From positions 358,373 through 422,372 of the forward strand of contig CAREDV010000002.1 in the NCBI GenBank assembly GCA_948964545.1: 64,000 bases of DNA, in the 5' to 3' direction. This document shows positions 33,079-42,575 of the stretch, piece by piece. Source of the DNA: an uncultured bacterium. GTDB lineage: Bacteria; Cyanobacteriota; Vampirovibrionia; Gastranaerophilales; Gastranaerophilaceae. Positions within the stretch are counted from its first letter, which is position 1. Each line of letters opens with the position of its first letter. A model generated the notes under the pieces. That model searched no databases. It was not told the DNA's origin and saw only the letters and a list, made by a program, of their open reading frames with translations. The translations under genes and the position numbers were made by a program.

Positions 33079-35454
33079 TTATATATCCAACCCTGTAAAA
33101 AGCTGTAAGGACGTAACTTTTTTAAGTAAGGGACAGCTATCAATATTTTGGTGTTTTACAAAATCGATTGCTTCAGCGCGCGCAGTTTCAAGGATTTTTG
33201 CATCACGTACTATATCTGAAATTATTAAATCTGGTAAACCGCTTTGCCGTGTGCCAAGGAATTCTCCTGGCCCTCGAAGCTGTAAATCTTTCTCGGCTAT
33301 TACAAACCCGTCATTGGTTTCGGTCATTATGTTAAGACGTTCACGGGTTTCCTGTGATTTTGATGCTGTATGTAAAATGCAATATGATTGTAAATCGTTT
33401 CTGCCAACGCGCCCTCTCAGCTGATGTAATTGCGATAAACCGAAGCGTTCGGAGTTTTCAATAAGCATGACTGTGGCATTGGGAACATCTACTCCGACTT
33501 CTACAACGGTTGTTGAAACCAGAATGTCATATTTTTTTGCTTTAAAATCTGCCATGACCTGTTCTTTTTCATCATTTTTAAGTTTACCGTGTAAAAGTCC
33601 AATTTTAAATTGAGGGAAAACTTCTGTCTGCAATCGTTCTGCTTCAATTGTTGCAGCTTTTGCAGATAAAGTTTCACTTTCCTCAATTAATGGGTAAACG
33701 ACGTACGCTTGTCTGCCTGCTTCAATTTCACGCTGAATAAGTTCATAAACTCCTCTGTGTGAAGTTACAAGTGATGTTTTAATCGGTTTTCTGCCCTTTG
33801 GTAATTCATCAATAATCGTTAAATCCAAATCGCCATGCACAGTTAATGCAAGTGTTCTTGGAATTGGTGTCGCAGTCATGGTTAACATTTGCGGATTTTG
33901 GGATTTTTTCTTTAAAACATTCCGCTGGCGAACTCCAAACCTATGTTGTTCGTCGACAACGATTGCGCCGAGATTATTAAAATCAACATCTTCCTGAATA
34001 AGTGCATGTGTGCCGACTGCAATATTCATCTGTCCGTTTCGCAGATCTGTCCTGAATTTTTCACGAACCCGTTTCCCTTGACTTCCTAAAAATAGCCCAA
34101 CACTCAAACCCATAGGAGTAAGCCATTTTTGCAGATTATTATAATGCTGCTGTGCAAGAATTTCTGTTGGTGCCATAATTGCGCCCTGATATCCATTTTC
34201 TACGCCTGCAAGAAGCATAATTGTTGCAACAACGGTTTTTCCGCTTCCGACATCTCCCTGCAGAAGCCGTGCCATTGGAACATCTGAGTTTAAATCGTTT
34301 AATATTTCATTAACTGCCCGTTTTTGCCCGCCTGTCAGTTCAAACGGCAAATTGTCAATAAACTGTCTCACAAGTCCTTTTTCTTGGATTTTCAGTGCGA
34401 GTGCCGAATGATTTCCTGCATTTTGTTCTCTTAATCGAACTAATTTTAACTGAATTAAGAAAAGTTCTTCAAATATTAATGAATATCTTGCCTGTTCTAA
34501 AAGTTCCATGCTTTCAGGAAAATGTATTTGTTCAACAGCTGTTTTTTTGTCTAAAATTTTATATTTTTCACGAATAAAATCAGGTAAAACATTTTCAATT
34601 TCATTTTTATACATTTGAATAGCATTGAAAATTGCGCGTCTGAGAACTTTTATGCTTAAATCTTCGCAAACCTGATAAATTGGAACAATTCTTGCAATAT
34701 TGAGATTTGAGTTTTTATCTTCGAGAAATTCTCCGGTCATAATTGAGTATGTTGGTTTATCAAAGGTTAATTTTTTGTCAAAATTGTTAAGTTTAACCGT
34801 ACCCGAAAGCATTATGCCTGCGTTTTGTGGAAATTGAGCTTTTACTCTTTCAAGCATAAAACGGTTTGATTTTGCCTGAAAAAAACTTAAATCAAGCCGT
34901 CCGCTTTCATCTGCTACTGAAACTTTTACCACAGAAAGTTTATTCTTTGTATTGAATGCGGAAACTGATTTTATATATCCGAATACTGTTGTGTTTTCGC
35001 CTTCTTTCAAATCGCGTATGAGTGTTCTTGAGGAGTAATCAATATGTTTTTTGGGGAAATACATAATTAAATCTTGCGCTGTATAAATCCCAAGTTTATT
35101 TAGTTTATAGGCAATTTTTGGCCCGACCCCTTTCATATACATAACGTCAGTGTCTTTTGCAGGTTTGTGTTCACCTTGCTGAACTTCCTTTTGCGGTGCG
35201 GTTTCTGATTTTAAAACTTTAATAAGTCTGTCAATGCTTTTCCTGCGTTCATTTACACCTGCAAACGGGTAGTGCTCAAAGGCTTCTACTAAAACTGCCC
35301 ATTTAGGATTTTTCTTTGAAAGTTTATAGTATTTTTTAGCTTCGTTCGTTATAAATTTTGAAAAAGGCTGCGTTTTGCCGTGAATATCTATATATTTATA
35401 TTGAATTTCGATTTCTATAGCTTTTTTAAGCTGGTCAATATTATCAATCATCAT
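33079..35454 (-). CDS. recG: ATP-dependent DNA helicase RecG
   Basis: Branch-migrating helicase for stalled forks. After an N-terminal extension of about 105 residues, which E. coli RecG lacks and cyanobacterial RecG has, come the wedge OB domain (MKGVGPKIAYKLNKLGI, FPKKHIDYSSR), Walker A LLQGDVGSGKT, VDEQHRFG, TATPIPRTLAL, and the C-terminal GRVGRNDLQSYC and RGPGEFLGTRQSG. 791 residues. The start region has two adjacent ATGs without a clear ribosome site. Confidence 0.95.
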   Translation of the reverse strand: MMIDNIDQLKKAIEIEIQYKYIDIHGKTQPFSKFITNEAKKYYKLSKKNPKWAVLVEAFEHYPFAGVNERRKSIDRLIKVLKSETAPQKEVQQGEHKPAKDTDVMYMKGVGPKIAYKLNKLGIYTAQDLIMYFPKKHIDYSSRTLIRDLKEGENTTVFGYIKSVSAFNTKNKLSVVKVSVADESGRLDLSFFQAKSNRFMLERVKAQFPQNAGIMLSGTVKLNNFDKKLTFDKPTYSIMTGEFLEDKNSNLNIARIVPIYQVCEDLSIKVLRRAIFNAIQMYKNEIENVLPDFIREKYKILDKKTAVEQIHFPESMELLEQARYSLIFEELFLIQLKLVRLREQNAGNHSALALKIQEKGLVRQFIDNLPFELTGGQKRAVNEILNDLNSDVPMARLLQGDVGSGKTVVATIMLLAGVENGYQGAIMAPTEILAQQHYNNLQKWLTPMGLSVGLFLGSQGKRVREKFRTDLRNGQMNIAVGTHALIQEDVDFNNLGAIVVDEQHRFGVRQRNVLKKKSQNPQMLTMTATPIPRTLALTVHGDLDLTIIDELPKGRKPIKTSLVTSHRGVYELIQREIEAGRQAYVVYPLIEESETLSAKAATIEAERLQTEVFPQFKIGLLHGKLKNDEKEQVMADFKAKKYDILVSTTVVEVGVDVPNATVMLIENSERFGLSQLHQLRGRVGRNDLQSYCILHTASKSQETRERLNIMTETNDGFVIAEKDLQLRGPGEFLGTRQSGLPDLIISDIVRDAKILETARAEAIDFVKHQNIDSCPLLKKVTSLQLFTGLDI

Positions 35455-35494
35455 TTTTTACCATTTAGAATAGTTAAATAGGCTTATTATCAAT

Positions 35495-37441
35495 TTATTT
35501 ATCTGTTAATCCAAGAACTTCATAAATATCCATTTTTTTAGCTTTACCGCGGATTGTAACATCTGCAATTCTAATTACATTCACTACATCGCTAACGTAT
35601 GTATAAGTGGAACTGCTTATTAATAAATTGGTTTTGTAAACTTTATTATAGCTTTCTATTCTGCTTGCAAGATTTACCATATCCCCAATAACAGTGTATT
35701 CAAGGCGTTTTTCAGAACCTATGTTTCCGACAAAGGCTTCACCAGTGTTAATACCAATTCCAATTTCAATTTTAGGTTTACCCTCAAATAGCCATTTCTC
35801 TTGTAGTTCTTCAACTTTTTTAAGCATTGCGCAAGCGCATTTTACCGCATTTTGCGGATGGTTAATATCTTGAATTGGCTCTCCGAAAATTGCCATAACA
35901 GCATCGCCGATAAATTTATTAATTACGCCATTGTATTTGGTTATTATCGGTTCAATTTCTGAAAAATATTCATTTAATATAACCGAAACTTCTTCTGCTG
36001 TCATTTTTTCAGACATGCTTGTAAATCCTCTGATATCTGCAAATAATACAGTAACATTTGCTTTTTTACCGCCGAGTTTTATATCATCAATATTTTGAAC
36101 AACATTTTTCATAATATCTTGAGAAAGATATTTACCCATTGCATTTTTTATTTTTTCCTTATTTTTACCCTCAAGAATAAACCTGTACGAGTAGCCAAAA
36201 ATCATTGTGCTTAATTGAACTGCAAGCGGAGTTATAACAAGCGGAATGATATTATGATGAAAAGCAAAAATGCACAGTACAAAATATACTATTGCTGAAA
36301 ATATTAATGTAATAAGTGATGGCAGAAATGCCATATTTAATATAATAACAAAGGTTAAAGTACTAAGTAATATTATTATTAAAATATTTTGTAAAAAAGT
36401 AAGTGGTGTTACAAAGTTATTATGTAAAAAGTTATCCAGGATAGTTGCCTGTATATCAGCACCAGGGTGATTTGTAGAAATAGGTGTTTTTAAGTCATCT
36501 TCAAGCCCCAGTGCATTTGCACCTATAATTATTATTTTATCGTTAAAAACTGATGGCTCAATAATAGGCTTTTGACCTTTTTTAATTTGACGATATGAAT
36601 TTATTATATCAATAGCAGACCAATTATTATGTGAGTATTCTGAATTTTCTAGAGTTGTATAGTATTTAATATTATGCTTAATATCTCCTCTGCTTGTGAA
36701 GATTGGTATTTTTAGATTAGTCTTATCAACTATAATATGCTTATTTGTCAAAGTGATTTTATTGGTATCATTAGCTCTTAAATAAGCCATGAGTGCAAGC
36801 GACGGATAATATTTTCCTTTGTAGTTTATTAAATCAGTAGATGTCCTTAAAACACCGTCAAAAGGATTTGGTGACAGGTTGACCGAGCCAAAATATTTTT
36901 GTACGTTTGTATATTCTTCAGGCGGAATTGATAAACTATTATAGTTGCCTTGTGAATTTTTACTTTGTAAATTATTTACTTCTATGGAAAATTTTTCTGC
37001 AAACTTAGAGTCGAAGCTGTTTCCTATATTTTTGTCTTTATATGCGGCATTAAGTGCCATATAGCCGCTTATAAAATTATCTGATTCTTTTATCTTATTG
37101 AAAAAAAACTCATCAGATGAGGCAGGACGTTCTTTATCAAGGGTTTTTAATACAAAGTCAAAAACAATAATTTTTGCATTTGTATATTTATTAAAATAAT
37201 CAATCATTTCTCCATACAGCGAACGCGGCCAAGGCCATCTGTATGAATCTAAAGACTTGTTATCAATAATAACCAATGAAATATCTTTTGAACCCTCAAC
37301 GGTGGCTGATGATGAATTTACAATTGTATCAAAAATCGGATTTTCCCAGAAGTTTAATGATACAAATGCTATTACAAGCACCAAAAATATATGTAATAAT
37401 ACTGATTTAAAAAAGAAAGCTTTTCCCTTAAATATTTTCAT
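35495..37441 (-). CDS. CHASE2-domain class III adenylate cyclase
   Basis: 648 residues. One N-terminal membrane helix, a periplasmic CHASE2 sensor (VIIDNKSLDSYRWPWPRSLY, GADIQATILDNFL), three further membrane helices, then a class III cyclase domain. The metal residues are in LFADIRGFTSMSEKM and INKFIGDAVMAIFGEP; Lys in INKF and Asp in VIGDMVNLASRIES are the adenine-specifying pair, so cAMP is the likely product. This layout is common in Cyanobacteria. AAGGGA precedes the ATG. Divergent from eda. Confidence 0.9.
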   Translation of the reverse strand: MKIFKGKAFFFKSVLLHIFLVLVIAFVSLNFWENPIFDTIVNSSSATVEGSKDISLVIIDNKSLDSYRWPWPRSLYGEMIDYFNKYTNAKIIVFDFVLKTLDKERPASSDEFFFNKIKESDNFISGYMALNAAYKDKNIGNSFDSKFAEKFSIEVNNLQSKNSQGNYNSLSIPPEEYTNVQKYFGSVNLSPNPFDGVLRTSTDLINYKGKYYPSLALMAYLRANDTNKITLTNKHIIVDKTNLKIPIFTSRGDIKHNIKYYTTLENSEYSHNNWSAIDIINSYRQIKKGQKPIIEPSVFNDKIIIIGANALGLEDDLKTPISTNHPGADIQATILDNFLHNNFVTPLTFLQNILIIILLSTLTFVIILNMAFLPSLITLIFSAIVYFVLCIFAFHHNIIPLVITPLAVQLSTMIFGYSYRFILEGKNKEKIKNAMGKYLSQDIMKNVVQNIDDIKLGGKKANVTVLFADIRGFTSMSEKMTAEEVSVILNEYFSEIEPIITKYNGVINKFIGDAVMAIFGEPIQDINHPQNAVKCACAMLKKVEELQEKWLFEGKPKIEIGIGINTGEAFVGNIGSEKRLEYTVIGDMVNLASRIESYNKVYKTNLLISSSTYTYVSDVVNVIRIADVTIRGKAKKMDIYEVLGLTDK

Positions 37442-37495
37442 CTTTTCATATCCCTTTATTTTATGATATAATAAATTTTGAAAAAAGGATAGTAT

Positions 37496-38104
37496 ATGAG
37501 CGAAAATTTAATACAACTTTTAGCAGAGGAGAAAATTTTTCCTATTATAAGAAGTAAAGAACCAAACAAAGCAATAGATATTGCTAAAGCTTTAATTGAC
37601 GGCGGTATAAAAGTTTTAGAGATTAATGTTGAAAATCCTAAAGTATTTAAAGCAATTGAAGAAGTTTCAAAATATGCTAATGTTTGCGCAGGCGGTATAA
37701 TTACCTCAATGCAGGCAGATGCTTCGATTTTGTCGGGTGCAAAAATTCTTTCATCTCCGATTTTTTCTATGAATTTATTGAAACTGTCCAAAGATAAACG
37801 AATTCCGTTTATTGCAGGAACTACTACTGCTAATGAAGCATATAGTGCTTGGAAAGCTCGTATTCCTCTTATAAAAGTTTATCCGATTACAGCAATGGGC
37901 GGGGCAATGTATGTTGAAGATTTATTGCGGCCTATGCCGTTTTTAAATATAATGCCTTTGGGTAATGTTAAACTTGATGAAGTAAAGTCATATATAGATG
38001 CAGGTGCAAAAGTAGTCGGCGTTGGCAGAGATTTGTATGATGGATACTCTTATTCTGAGATAACTAAGAGAGCTCAAAAGGTAATCCGAGAATTGAAGGG
38101 TTAA
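37496..38104 (+). CDS. eda: KDPG/KHG aldolase
   Basis: Class I aldolase splitting 2-keto-3-deoxy-6-phosphogluconate into pyruvate and glyceraldehyde-3-P. The Schiff-base Lys is in PLIKVYPI and the catalytic Glu in LEINVEN. 202 residues. First gene of eda-kdgK-csaB; the next ATG follows after one base. AAAGGA precedes the start. Confidence 0.9.
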   Translation: MSENLIQLLAEEKIFPIIRSKEPNKAIDIAKALIDGGIKVLEINVENPKVFKAIEEVSKYANVCAGGIITSMQADASILSGAKILSSPIFSMNLLKLSKDKRIPFIAGTTTANEAYSAWKARIPLIKVYPITAMGGAMYVEDLLRPMPFLNIMPLGNVKLDEVKSYIDAGAKVVGVGRDLYDGYSYSEITKRAQKVIRELKG

Positions 38105-38105
38105 T

Positions 38106-39050
38106 ATGGACGAAAAATTAGACATAGTAGCAATTGGTGAAAGTTTGGTTGAATTATCAACTAATGCTAAAATGGCATCAGCAGGCTGTTTGTCTAAGTA
38201 TTACGGCGGAGACGCTTTGGCGGCAGCTGTTGGTGCTCTTAGGATGGGGTCAAAGGTTGGTTTTATCACTCGTGTAGGAAATGATCCTTTTAAAGATTTT
38301 CTTATAGATGGATGGCAAAATGAAGGATTGGATATTTCCCAAGTTAAACTTTCTAATGAAGCTAACGGGATGTATATTATTGCTCGTCCCTCTTTGAATG
38401 AAAAAGAGATTGTTTATTACAGAAAGAAAATTGCGCCTTCTAAACTGTCGATTGACGATATTGATGCAGAATATATTAAAAATTCAAGTATTATTTATGC
38501 ATCAGGAATTACTCAGTCGCTTTCAGCTTCTGCAAATGAAGCCGTTGAGTATGCTTTTAAAACAGCTAAAGAAAATGGTATTTTGACGGCTTATGATCCA
38601 AACTATTATTCAGCAATTACAACTCCAGATGAAGCAAAAGAAAATTTTGCCAGACTGAGTGAATATGTTGATATATTATTTATGAATACTAAACATGATG
38701 CTATTAATATTCTAGAAATTGATTCTCCAGAAAATGTTATTAAAAAATTATGGGATATGGGGATTCAGACAATTGTTTTAAAATCAAGTGATAAATTGGG
38801 ATATTATACGGGTTATAATGGTAATATTGTATTTACCGAATTTTATACAACTGATTATATTGATACAACATGTTCAGGTGATGCGTTTAATGGTGGTTTT
38901 TTGCATGCTCTGACACATGGATTTACTCATTTTGAGGCAGTAAAATTTGCGTCTATTGTTGCAGGTTTGCAGGCTAAAGGTATCGGTGCTATAAAATCTA
39001 TTCCTTATAAAGATGAAGTTTATTCAATATATAGAGGAAACAATGGTTAA
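38106..39050 (+). CDS. kdgK: PfkB-family sugar kinase, probable 2-keto-3-deoxygluconate kinase
   Basis: Ribokinase fold; the signature DTTCSGDAFNGGFLHAL holds the catalytic Asp, with Cys-Ser in place of the usual Gly-Ala. The N-terminal VAIGESLVELS and YYGGDALAAAVGALRMG fit KDG/fructokinase subgroups. KDG kinase is preferred because the KDPG aldolase gene adjoins it. Overlaps csaB by eight bases. Confidence 0.82.
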   Translation: MDEKLDIVAIGESLVELSTNAKMASAGCLSKYYGGDALAAAVGALRMGSKVGFITRVGNDPFKDFLIDGWQNEGLDISQVKLSNEANGMYIIARPSLNEKEIVYYRKKIAPSKLSIDDIDAEYIKNSSIIYASGITQSLSASANEAVEYAFKTAKENGILTAYDPNYYSAITTPDEAKENFARLSEYVDILFMNTKHDAINILEIDSPENVIKKLWDMGIQTIVLKSSDKLGYYTGYNGNIVFTEFYTTDYIDTTCSGDAFNGGFLHALTHGFTHFEAVKFASIVAGLQAKGIGAIKSIPYKDEVYSIYRGNNG

Positions 39051-40035
39051 GGTTTGTGTATCGGGCTATTACGGGTTTAAAAACTTTGGCGATGAAGCTA
39101 TATTGTCGGTTTTGACAAAACATTTGAAAGATGCGGATGTAACTGTTTTTTCAAGTGACCCGCAATTTACTGAAGAAATATACGGTGTTAAGTCTGTAAG
39201 AAGTTTTGATTTGAGAAAAGTTATCGAAACTATTAAAAATACAGATGTTCTGATTTCTGGCGGCGGAAGTCTTTTGCAGGATGTGACAAGTTTAAAAAGC
39301 CTTGTATATTACTCTTTAATTATTGCACTTGGTCTGTTGTTTAATAAAAAAGTTATTATTTTTGCACAAGGGATTGGCCCGATAAACAATAAATTTGCAC
39401 AAATTATTGTTAAAAATCTTTTAAAACAATGTCAGCTTGTGACTGTTAGGGACGAAAACAGCCTAAAACTTCTTGAAAACTGGGGAATTGATGCAAGATT
39501 AGTATGCGATCCAATTTATTCTCTAGATATCGAGCGTTTGGAAACTCAAAATACTGTCGGGATTCAGCTTAGAGAGTTTAAAACTGTGAATTACAACCTG
39601 CTTCAAAAACTTGCAATGTTTGTTTCTGCTAAATTTAGTGATAAAAAAGTTGAGATATTTTCACTTCAAGAGGCGCAGGATTTAGAATTGTGTAAGAAAT
39701 TTGAGAAAATACTGCATTCAATTAATTCTGAAATAAAAACAGAAATTGTTACAGATAATATAATTGAACGTATTTCAATGCTTGAATACTTAATTGCAAT
39801 GCGATTTCATGCAATTTTGTGTGCGCTTAAATGCGGTGTAAAAACATGTGCAGTTAATTATGATATTAAGGTTGAAAAACTAGCTCAGGATGCACAATTG
39901 CCTCTACTTTCCATGGATGCACATGAAAATTTGGAACAAATTTATGATAAATTACAAAACATCAACAATGATGAGTTGTCGAGGTTTGCCAATTCTAAAT
40001 TTTTTGACTGGACTGAATTTGATAAATTATTCTGA
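39043..40035 (+). CDS. csaB: Polysaccharide pyruvyl transferase CsaB
   Basis: Adds ketal pyruvate to a cell-wall polysaccharide, which in other bacteria anchors SLH-domain surface proteins. The start VSGYYGFKNFGDEAIL, SGGGSLLQDVTS and the glycosyltransferase-B-like C-terminus with MRFHAILCAL are typical. Start set at 39043 because AGAGGAA lies just upstream. The pyruvate-making aldolase in the same operon is a suggestive but indirect link. Ends nine bases into the convergent gene C. Confidence 0.88.
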   Translation: MVKVCVSGYYGFKNFGDEAILSVLTKHLKDADVTVFSSDPQFTEEIYGVKSVRSFDLRKVIETIKNTDVLISGGGSLLQDVTSLKSLVYYSLIIALGLLFNKKVIIFAQGIGPINNKFAQIIVKNLLKQCQLVTVRDENSLKLLENWGIDARLVCDPIYSLDIERLETQNTVGIQLREFKTVNYNLLQKLAMFVSAKFSDKKVEIFSLQEAQDLELCKKFEKILHSINSEIKTEIVTDNIIERISMLEYLIAMRFHAILCALKCGVKTCAVNYDIKVEKLAQDAQLPLLSMDAHENLEQIYDKLQNINNDELSRFANSKFFDWTEFDKLF

Positions 40036-41094
40036 TTCAGGATTACCAAATAAACGTTTATAATTTTGCCAGTTAGTTTTTCCAAAACTGCCATTTGCTG
40101 AACTTAATTTAGCTTGTGCAGATTTATATTCCGAGGCTGTGATTTTTCCATCACCGCCTTTAGTACCTAGAGCTTTACCGCCTGCATCGTAGGTTGCCAT
40201 TGTAGAAGTCATTTCTTTCCAGTCAACCTTACCGCTTCGATTTAAATCCATTTGAGCAAATACAATTCTTAAAGAATTTCTAAGATTTGTTTCTTGCATT
40301 TCGTTCATTTCCTGGCCATTTTCTTCAAGTTCAGTTCTTGTTTTTTCGACTTCATGTTCAATAAATTCATCTTCACTTACATAACCATTTTCGTCTGTAT
40401 CCATATGAGATATGTATGATTTTGCAGTTGCGCTCAATTCGTTAATATATGAGGTTCTATTTTCTGAAAGTTTTGTCTCTGATAAAACTACTGCTTCAGC
40501 ATCACTTTCATTTTTTAATGCATCTGTGCCATTGTCAAATTCTTGCCCTTTTACTGTGTCAGTAACAACTATACCTCCCTCGTCCTCAAAATCATGACCA
40601 GGAGCTATATTATCAAGCATTTCATCTGTTACTTCAAAATTATTATAAATACCATTATTCATTCCCGAATACATACCTTGTTGGCTTTCTAATTGTACTC
40701 TGAGCATTTGTCCCCATTGGTATGCCATGTTGTTACCCATTCCATTCATGCCGTTTAGCATTCCCATACCGCCATACATGTCCATGCCGCCATACATGTT
40801 GTTCATGCCAAACATATTCATTCCGCCACCCATCATACTGAACGGGCTGTTTCCAAACATGTTCATAGAGTTGCATCCAAACATATTCATACCGCCGCCA
40901 AAGCCGAATGAATTACATCCGCATCCGCCTCCGAATATACTTCCACTATGCTTCATGTCATGTATCATGTTTCCTGTCAAACCAACAGTAAAGGCAGCCA
41001 TGCCGGTAGCAGCCATACCCTTTTGGATATTGCCGTTATTCCAGCCTGTTTTAAAGGCGCTGCCTATAGAACCCATGAATGTTCTGAATGACAT
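40027..41094 (-). CDS. Gene C: Met/Gly-rich protein with EF-hands
   Basis: 355 residues. The N-terminal 45 residues contain a Gly/Ala hydrophobic segment, followed by a long Gly-Met-Asn-rich region (about 52-125) with CGC and many MFG/MYGGM motifs. Two canonical EF-hand loops follow: DTDENGYVSEDE (232-243) and DLNRSGKVDWKE (283-294); a third, GGDGKITASE, is degenerate. Calcium binding is likely; the overall role is unknown. The promoter block matches those of genes A and B. AAGGA precedes the ATG. Confidence 0.82.
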   Translation of the reverse strand: MSFRTFMGSIGSAFKTGWNNGNIQKGMAATGMAAFTVGLTGNMIHDMKHSGSIFGGGCGCNSFGFGGGMNMFGCNSMNMFGNSPFSMMGGGMNMFGMNNMYGGMDMYGGMGMLNGMNGMGNNMAYQWGQMLRVQLESQQGMYSGMNNGIYNNFEVTDEMLDNIAPGHDFEDEGGIVVTDTVKGQEFDNGTDALKNESDAEAVVLSETKLSENRTSYINELSATAKSYISHMDTDENGYVSEDEFIEHEVEKTRTELEENGQEMNEMQETNLRNSLRIVFAQMDLNRSGKVDWKEMTSTMATYDAGGKALGTKGGDGKITASEYKSAQAKLSSANGSFGKTNWQNYKRLFGNPESE

Positions 41095-41109
41095 AGTTAT
41101 CCTTATTTG

Positions 41110-41132
41110 TATACTCTATATATATAAAGTAT
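41110..41132 (-). promoter_or_regulatory. Promoter block of gene C (shared type)
   Basis: On the minus strand ATACTTTATATATATAGAG followed by TATAC, aligned with the -10 regions of genes A and B. The -35 region is weaker. A degenerate HLR1-like pair, GTTAATAT-TT-TGTAATAA (41168-41185), lies at the same distance as the perfect sites before A and B. Confidence 0.5.
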
Positions 41133-41188
41133 TTAAAATATAAAGAATTGCAGAAATTTTAGATTTTGTTAATATTTTGTAATAAAAA

Positions 41189-41210
41189 AAGAACTCGTTA
41201 ATGAGTTCTT
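41189..41210 (-). terminator. Terminator after tRNA-Leu
   Basis: Stem AAGAACTC / GAGTTCTT with loop GTTAAT; on the minus strand it is followed by a T-run. Confidence 0.88.
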
Positions 41211-41217
41211 TTAAAAT

Positions 41218-41303
41218 TGCCCTGGGCCAGACTTGAACTGGCACTGGATTTAACTCCAACCGGATTTTAAGTCCGACGCGTCTACCGATTCCGCCACCAG
41301 GGC
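41218..41303 (-). tRNA. tRNA-Leu (TAA)
   Basis: Minus-strand cloverleaf with acceptor GCCCTGG / CCAGGGC, D-arm GGCGGAATCGGTAGACGC, anticodon TAA in GACTTAAAATCC, a long variable arm as in class II tRNAs, and T-arm CCAGTTCAAGTCTGG. CCA is not encoded, unlike the tRNA-His gene in this window. Confidence 0.95.
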
Positions 41304-41354
41304 TCATTTGATTTTCAACCTCTTTATAGTATCCCAAACTTGTTTAAATGTCAA

Positions 41355-42557
41355 CTATTTGAGAGGATAAAGCTCTAAATATTTTTCAAGTTCGTTAATT
41401 TTTGAACTTAAATTATTATTTATTTTTGAGAGTTCTGCTTTAATCAAATTTTCGTTATTAAGTTTTATTTTACCGAATAGCGGTGGATATTGTATGTTTG
41501 TAATGAATGTTTCTTTGAAATTTTTAATATCTTTCAAATCTCCTAAATCGATAACATCCTTGTAATTGCATAAATCCATAAATAAATCGCCTAATTGGAT
41601 TTTTGCTTTTAAAATTTTATTTGCTTTAATGAATTTCTGTATTTTTATAAAATGTGAATATATTATTTCATAATGATTTTTTATTTTTGTTTTTTTTAAT
41701 GGAAGCACATTTTTGAAATATTCCATTGTCTGAGTATAGCCTGCTTGAATTAATTCGTTTCGTTTATTTTCATTGAGGTTAAAATCAACAACTACAGTTT
41801 TGCCAGTATTGAATACAATATAATCAAATTTATCTTTATTAGCATAAATATCCGTTACAAATGATGTTGACATAGAAGTCATGCAGCTGTATACGGCATT
41901 TGCATAGTCAATCCCTGAAATATTGTTACTGTCATAATATCCTTCAAGACGTAATTCTAGAATTCTATCATTACTATTCATTAAGTTATTTGACAGTTTC
42001 CACATAGGCCAGCTTTTCTGCAAGTCGCCGTCTACAAGAAGCGTTTTATTATACTCTATTGGTTTCATCAAGCCTGGCATACAAGAAGAAATTCTTATTG
42101 CTGATGCGATTTCGAAATCAGGAGTTTCAAATTTAGAAAATTCTTTGCATTCAAAATTTGATAAATTTGTTGTTATAATTATAAGATTTTTATCAATATC
42201 TTTGAATGTTACAGCTCTGTTTTCGCCTTTTTTATATTTGTCCCCGTAATATTTTTTTTCAATAAGTTCTCTAAGCCATTCCAGAAAAACTTCCCCTTTA
42301 CTTAAAGCAAAAAGCGGCCCTATACCTATTGCTATATCTTTAAAAAGTTCAAAATTTACTTTTGAAAATACCTGTTTGAGTTCATCTGATGTATATCCAA
42401 CTGCTAAAAGGGATGCAAATATTGAACCCACAGAAGAACCAGCAAGAGTATCAGAATTAATTCCAAGCCTCTCAAAAGCTTTTATAGTGCCGATATATGC
42501 AACACCTCTAATAGCTCCGCCTCCAAATAAACATGTATATTTCAAATTATTTTTCAT
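41355..42557 (-). CDS. Patatin-like phospholipase
   Basis: 400 residues. Oxyanion motif GGGAIRGVAYIG, nucleophile elbow GSSVGS, and catalytic Asp in LLVDGDLQKSWP. The C-terminal 120 residues are helical and charged and not part of the classical domain. No signal peptide, so probably an intracellular lipid acyl hydrolase; membership in the ExoU-like secreted group cannot be decided. Confidence 0.88.
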   Translation of the reverse strand: MKNNLKYTCLFGGGAIRGVAYIGTIKAFERLGINSDTLAGSSVGSIFASLLAVGYTSDELKQVFSKVNFELFKDIAIGIGPLFALSKGEVFLEWLRELIEKKYYGDKYKKGENRAVTFKDIDKNLIIITTNLSNFECKEFSKFETPDFEIASAIRISSCMPGLMKPIEYNKTLLVDGDLQKSWPMWKLSNNLMNSNDRILELRLEGYYDSNNISGIDYANAVYSCMTSMSTSFVTDIYANKDKFDYIVFNTGKTVVVDFNLNENKRNELIQAGYTQTMEYFKNVLPLKKTKIKNHYEIIYSHFIKIQKFIKANKILKAKIQLGDLFMDLCNYKDVIDLGDLKDIKNFKETFITNIQYPPLFGKIKLNNENLIKAELSKINNNLSSKINELEKYLELYPLK

Positions 42558-42575
42558 ATCTTAATTATACTACGA

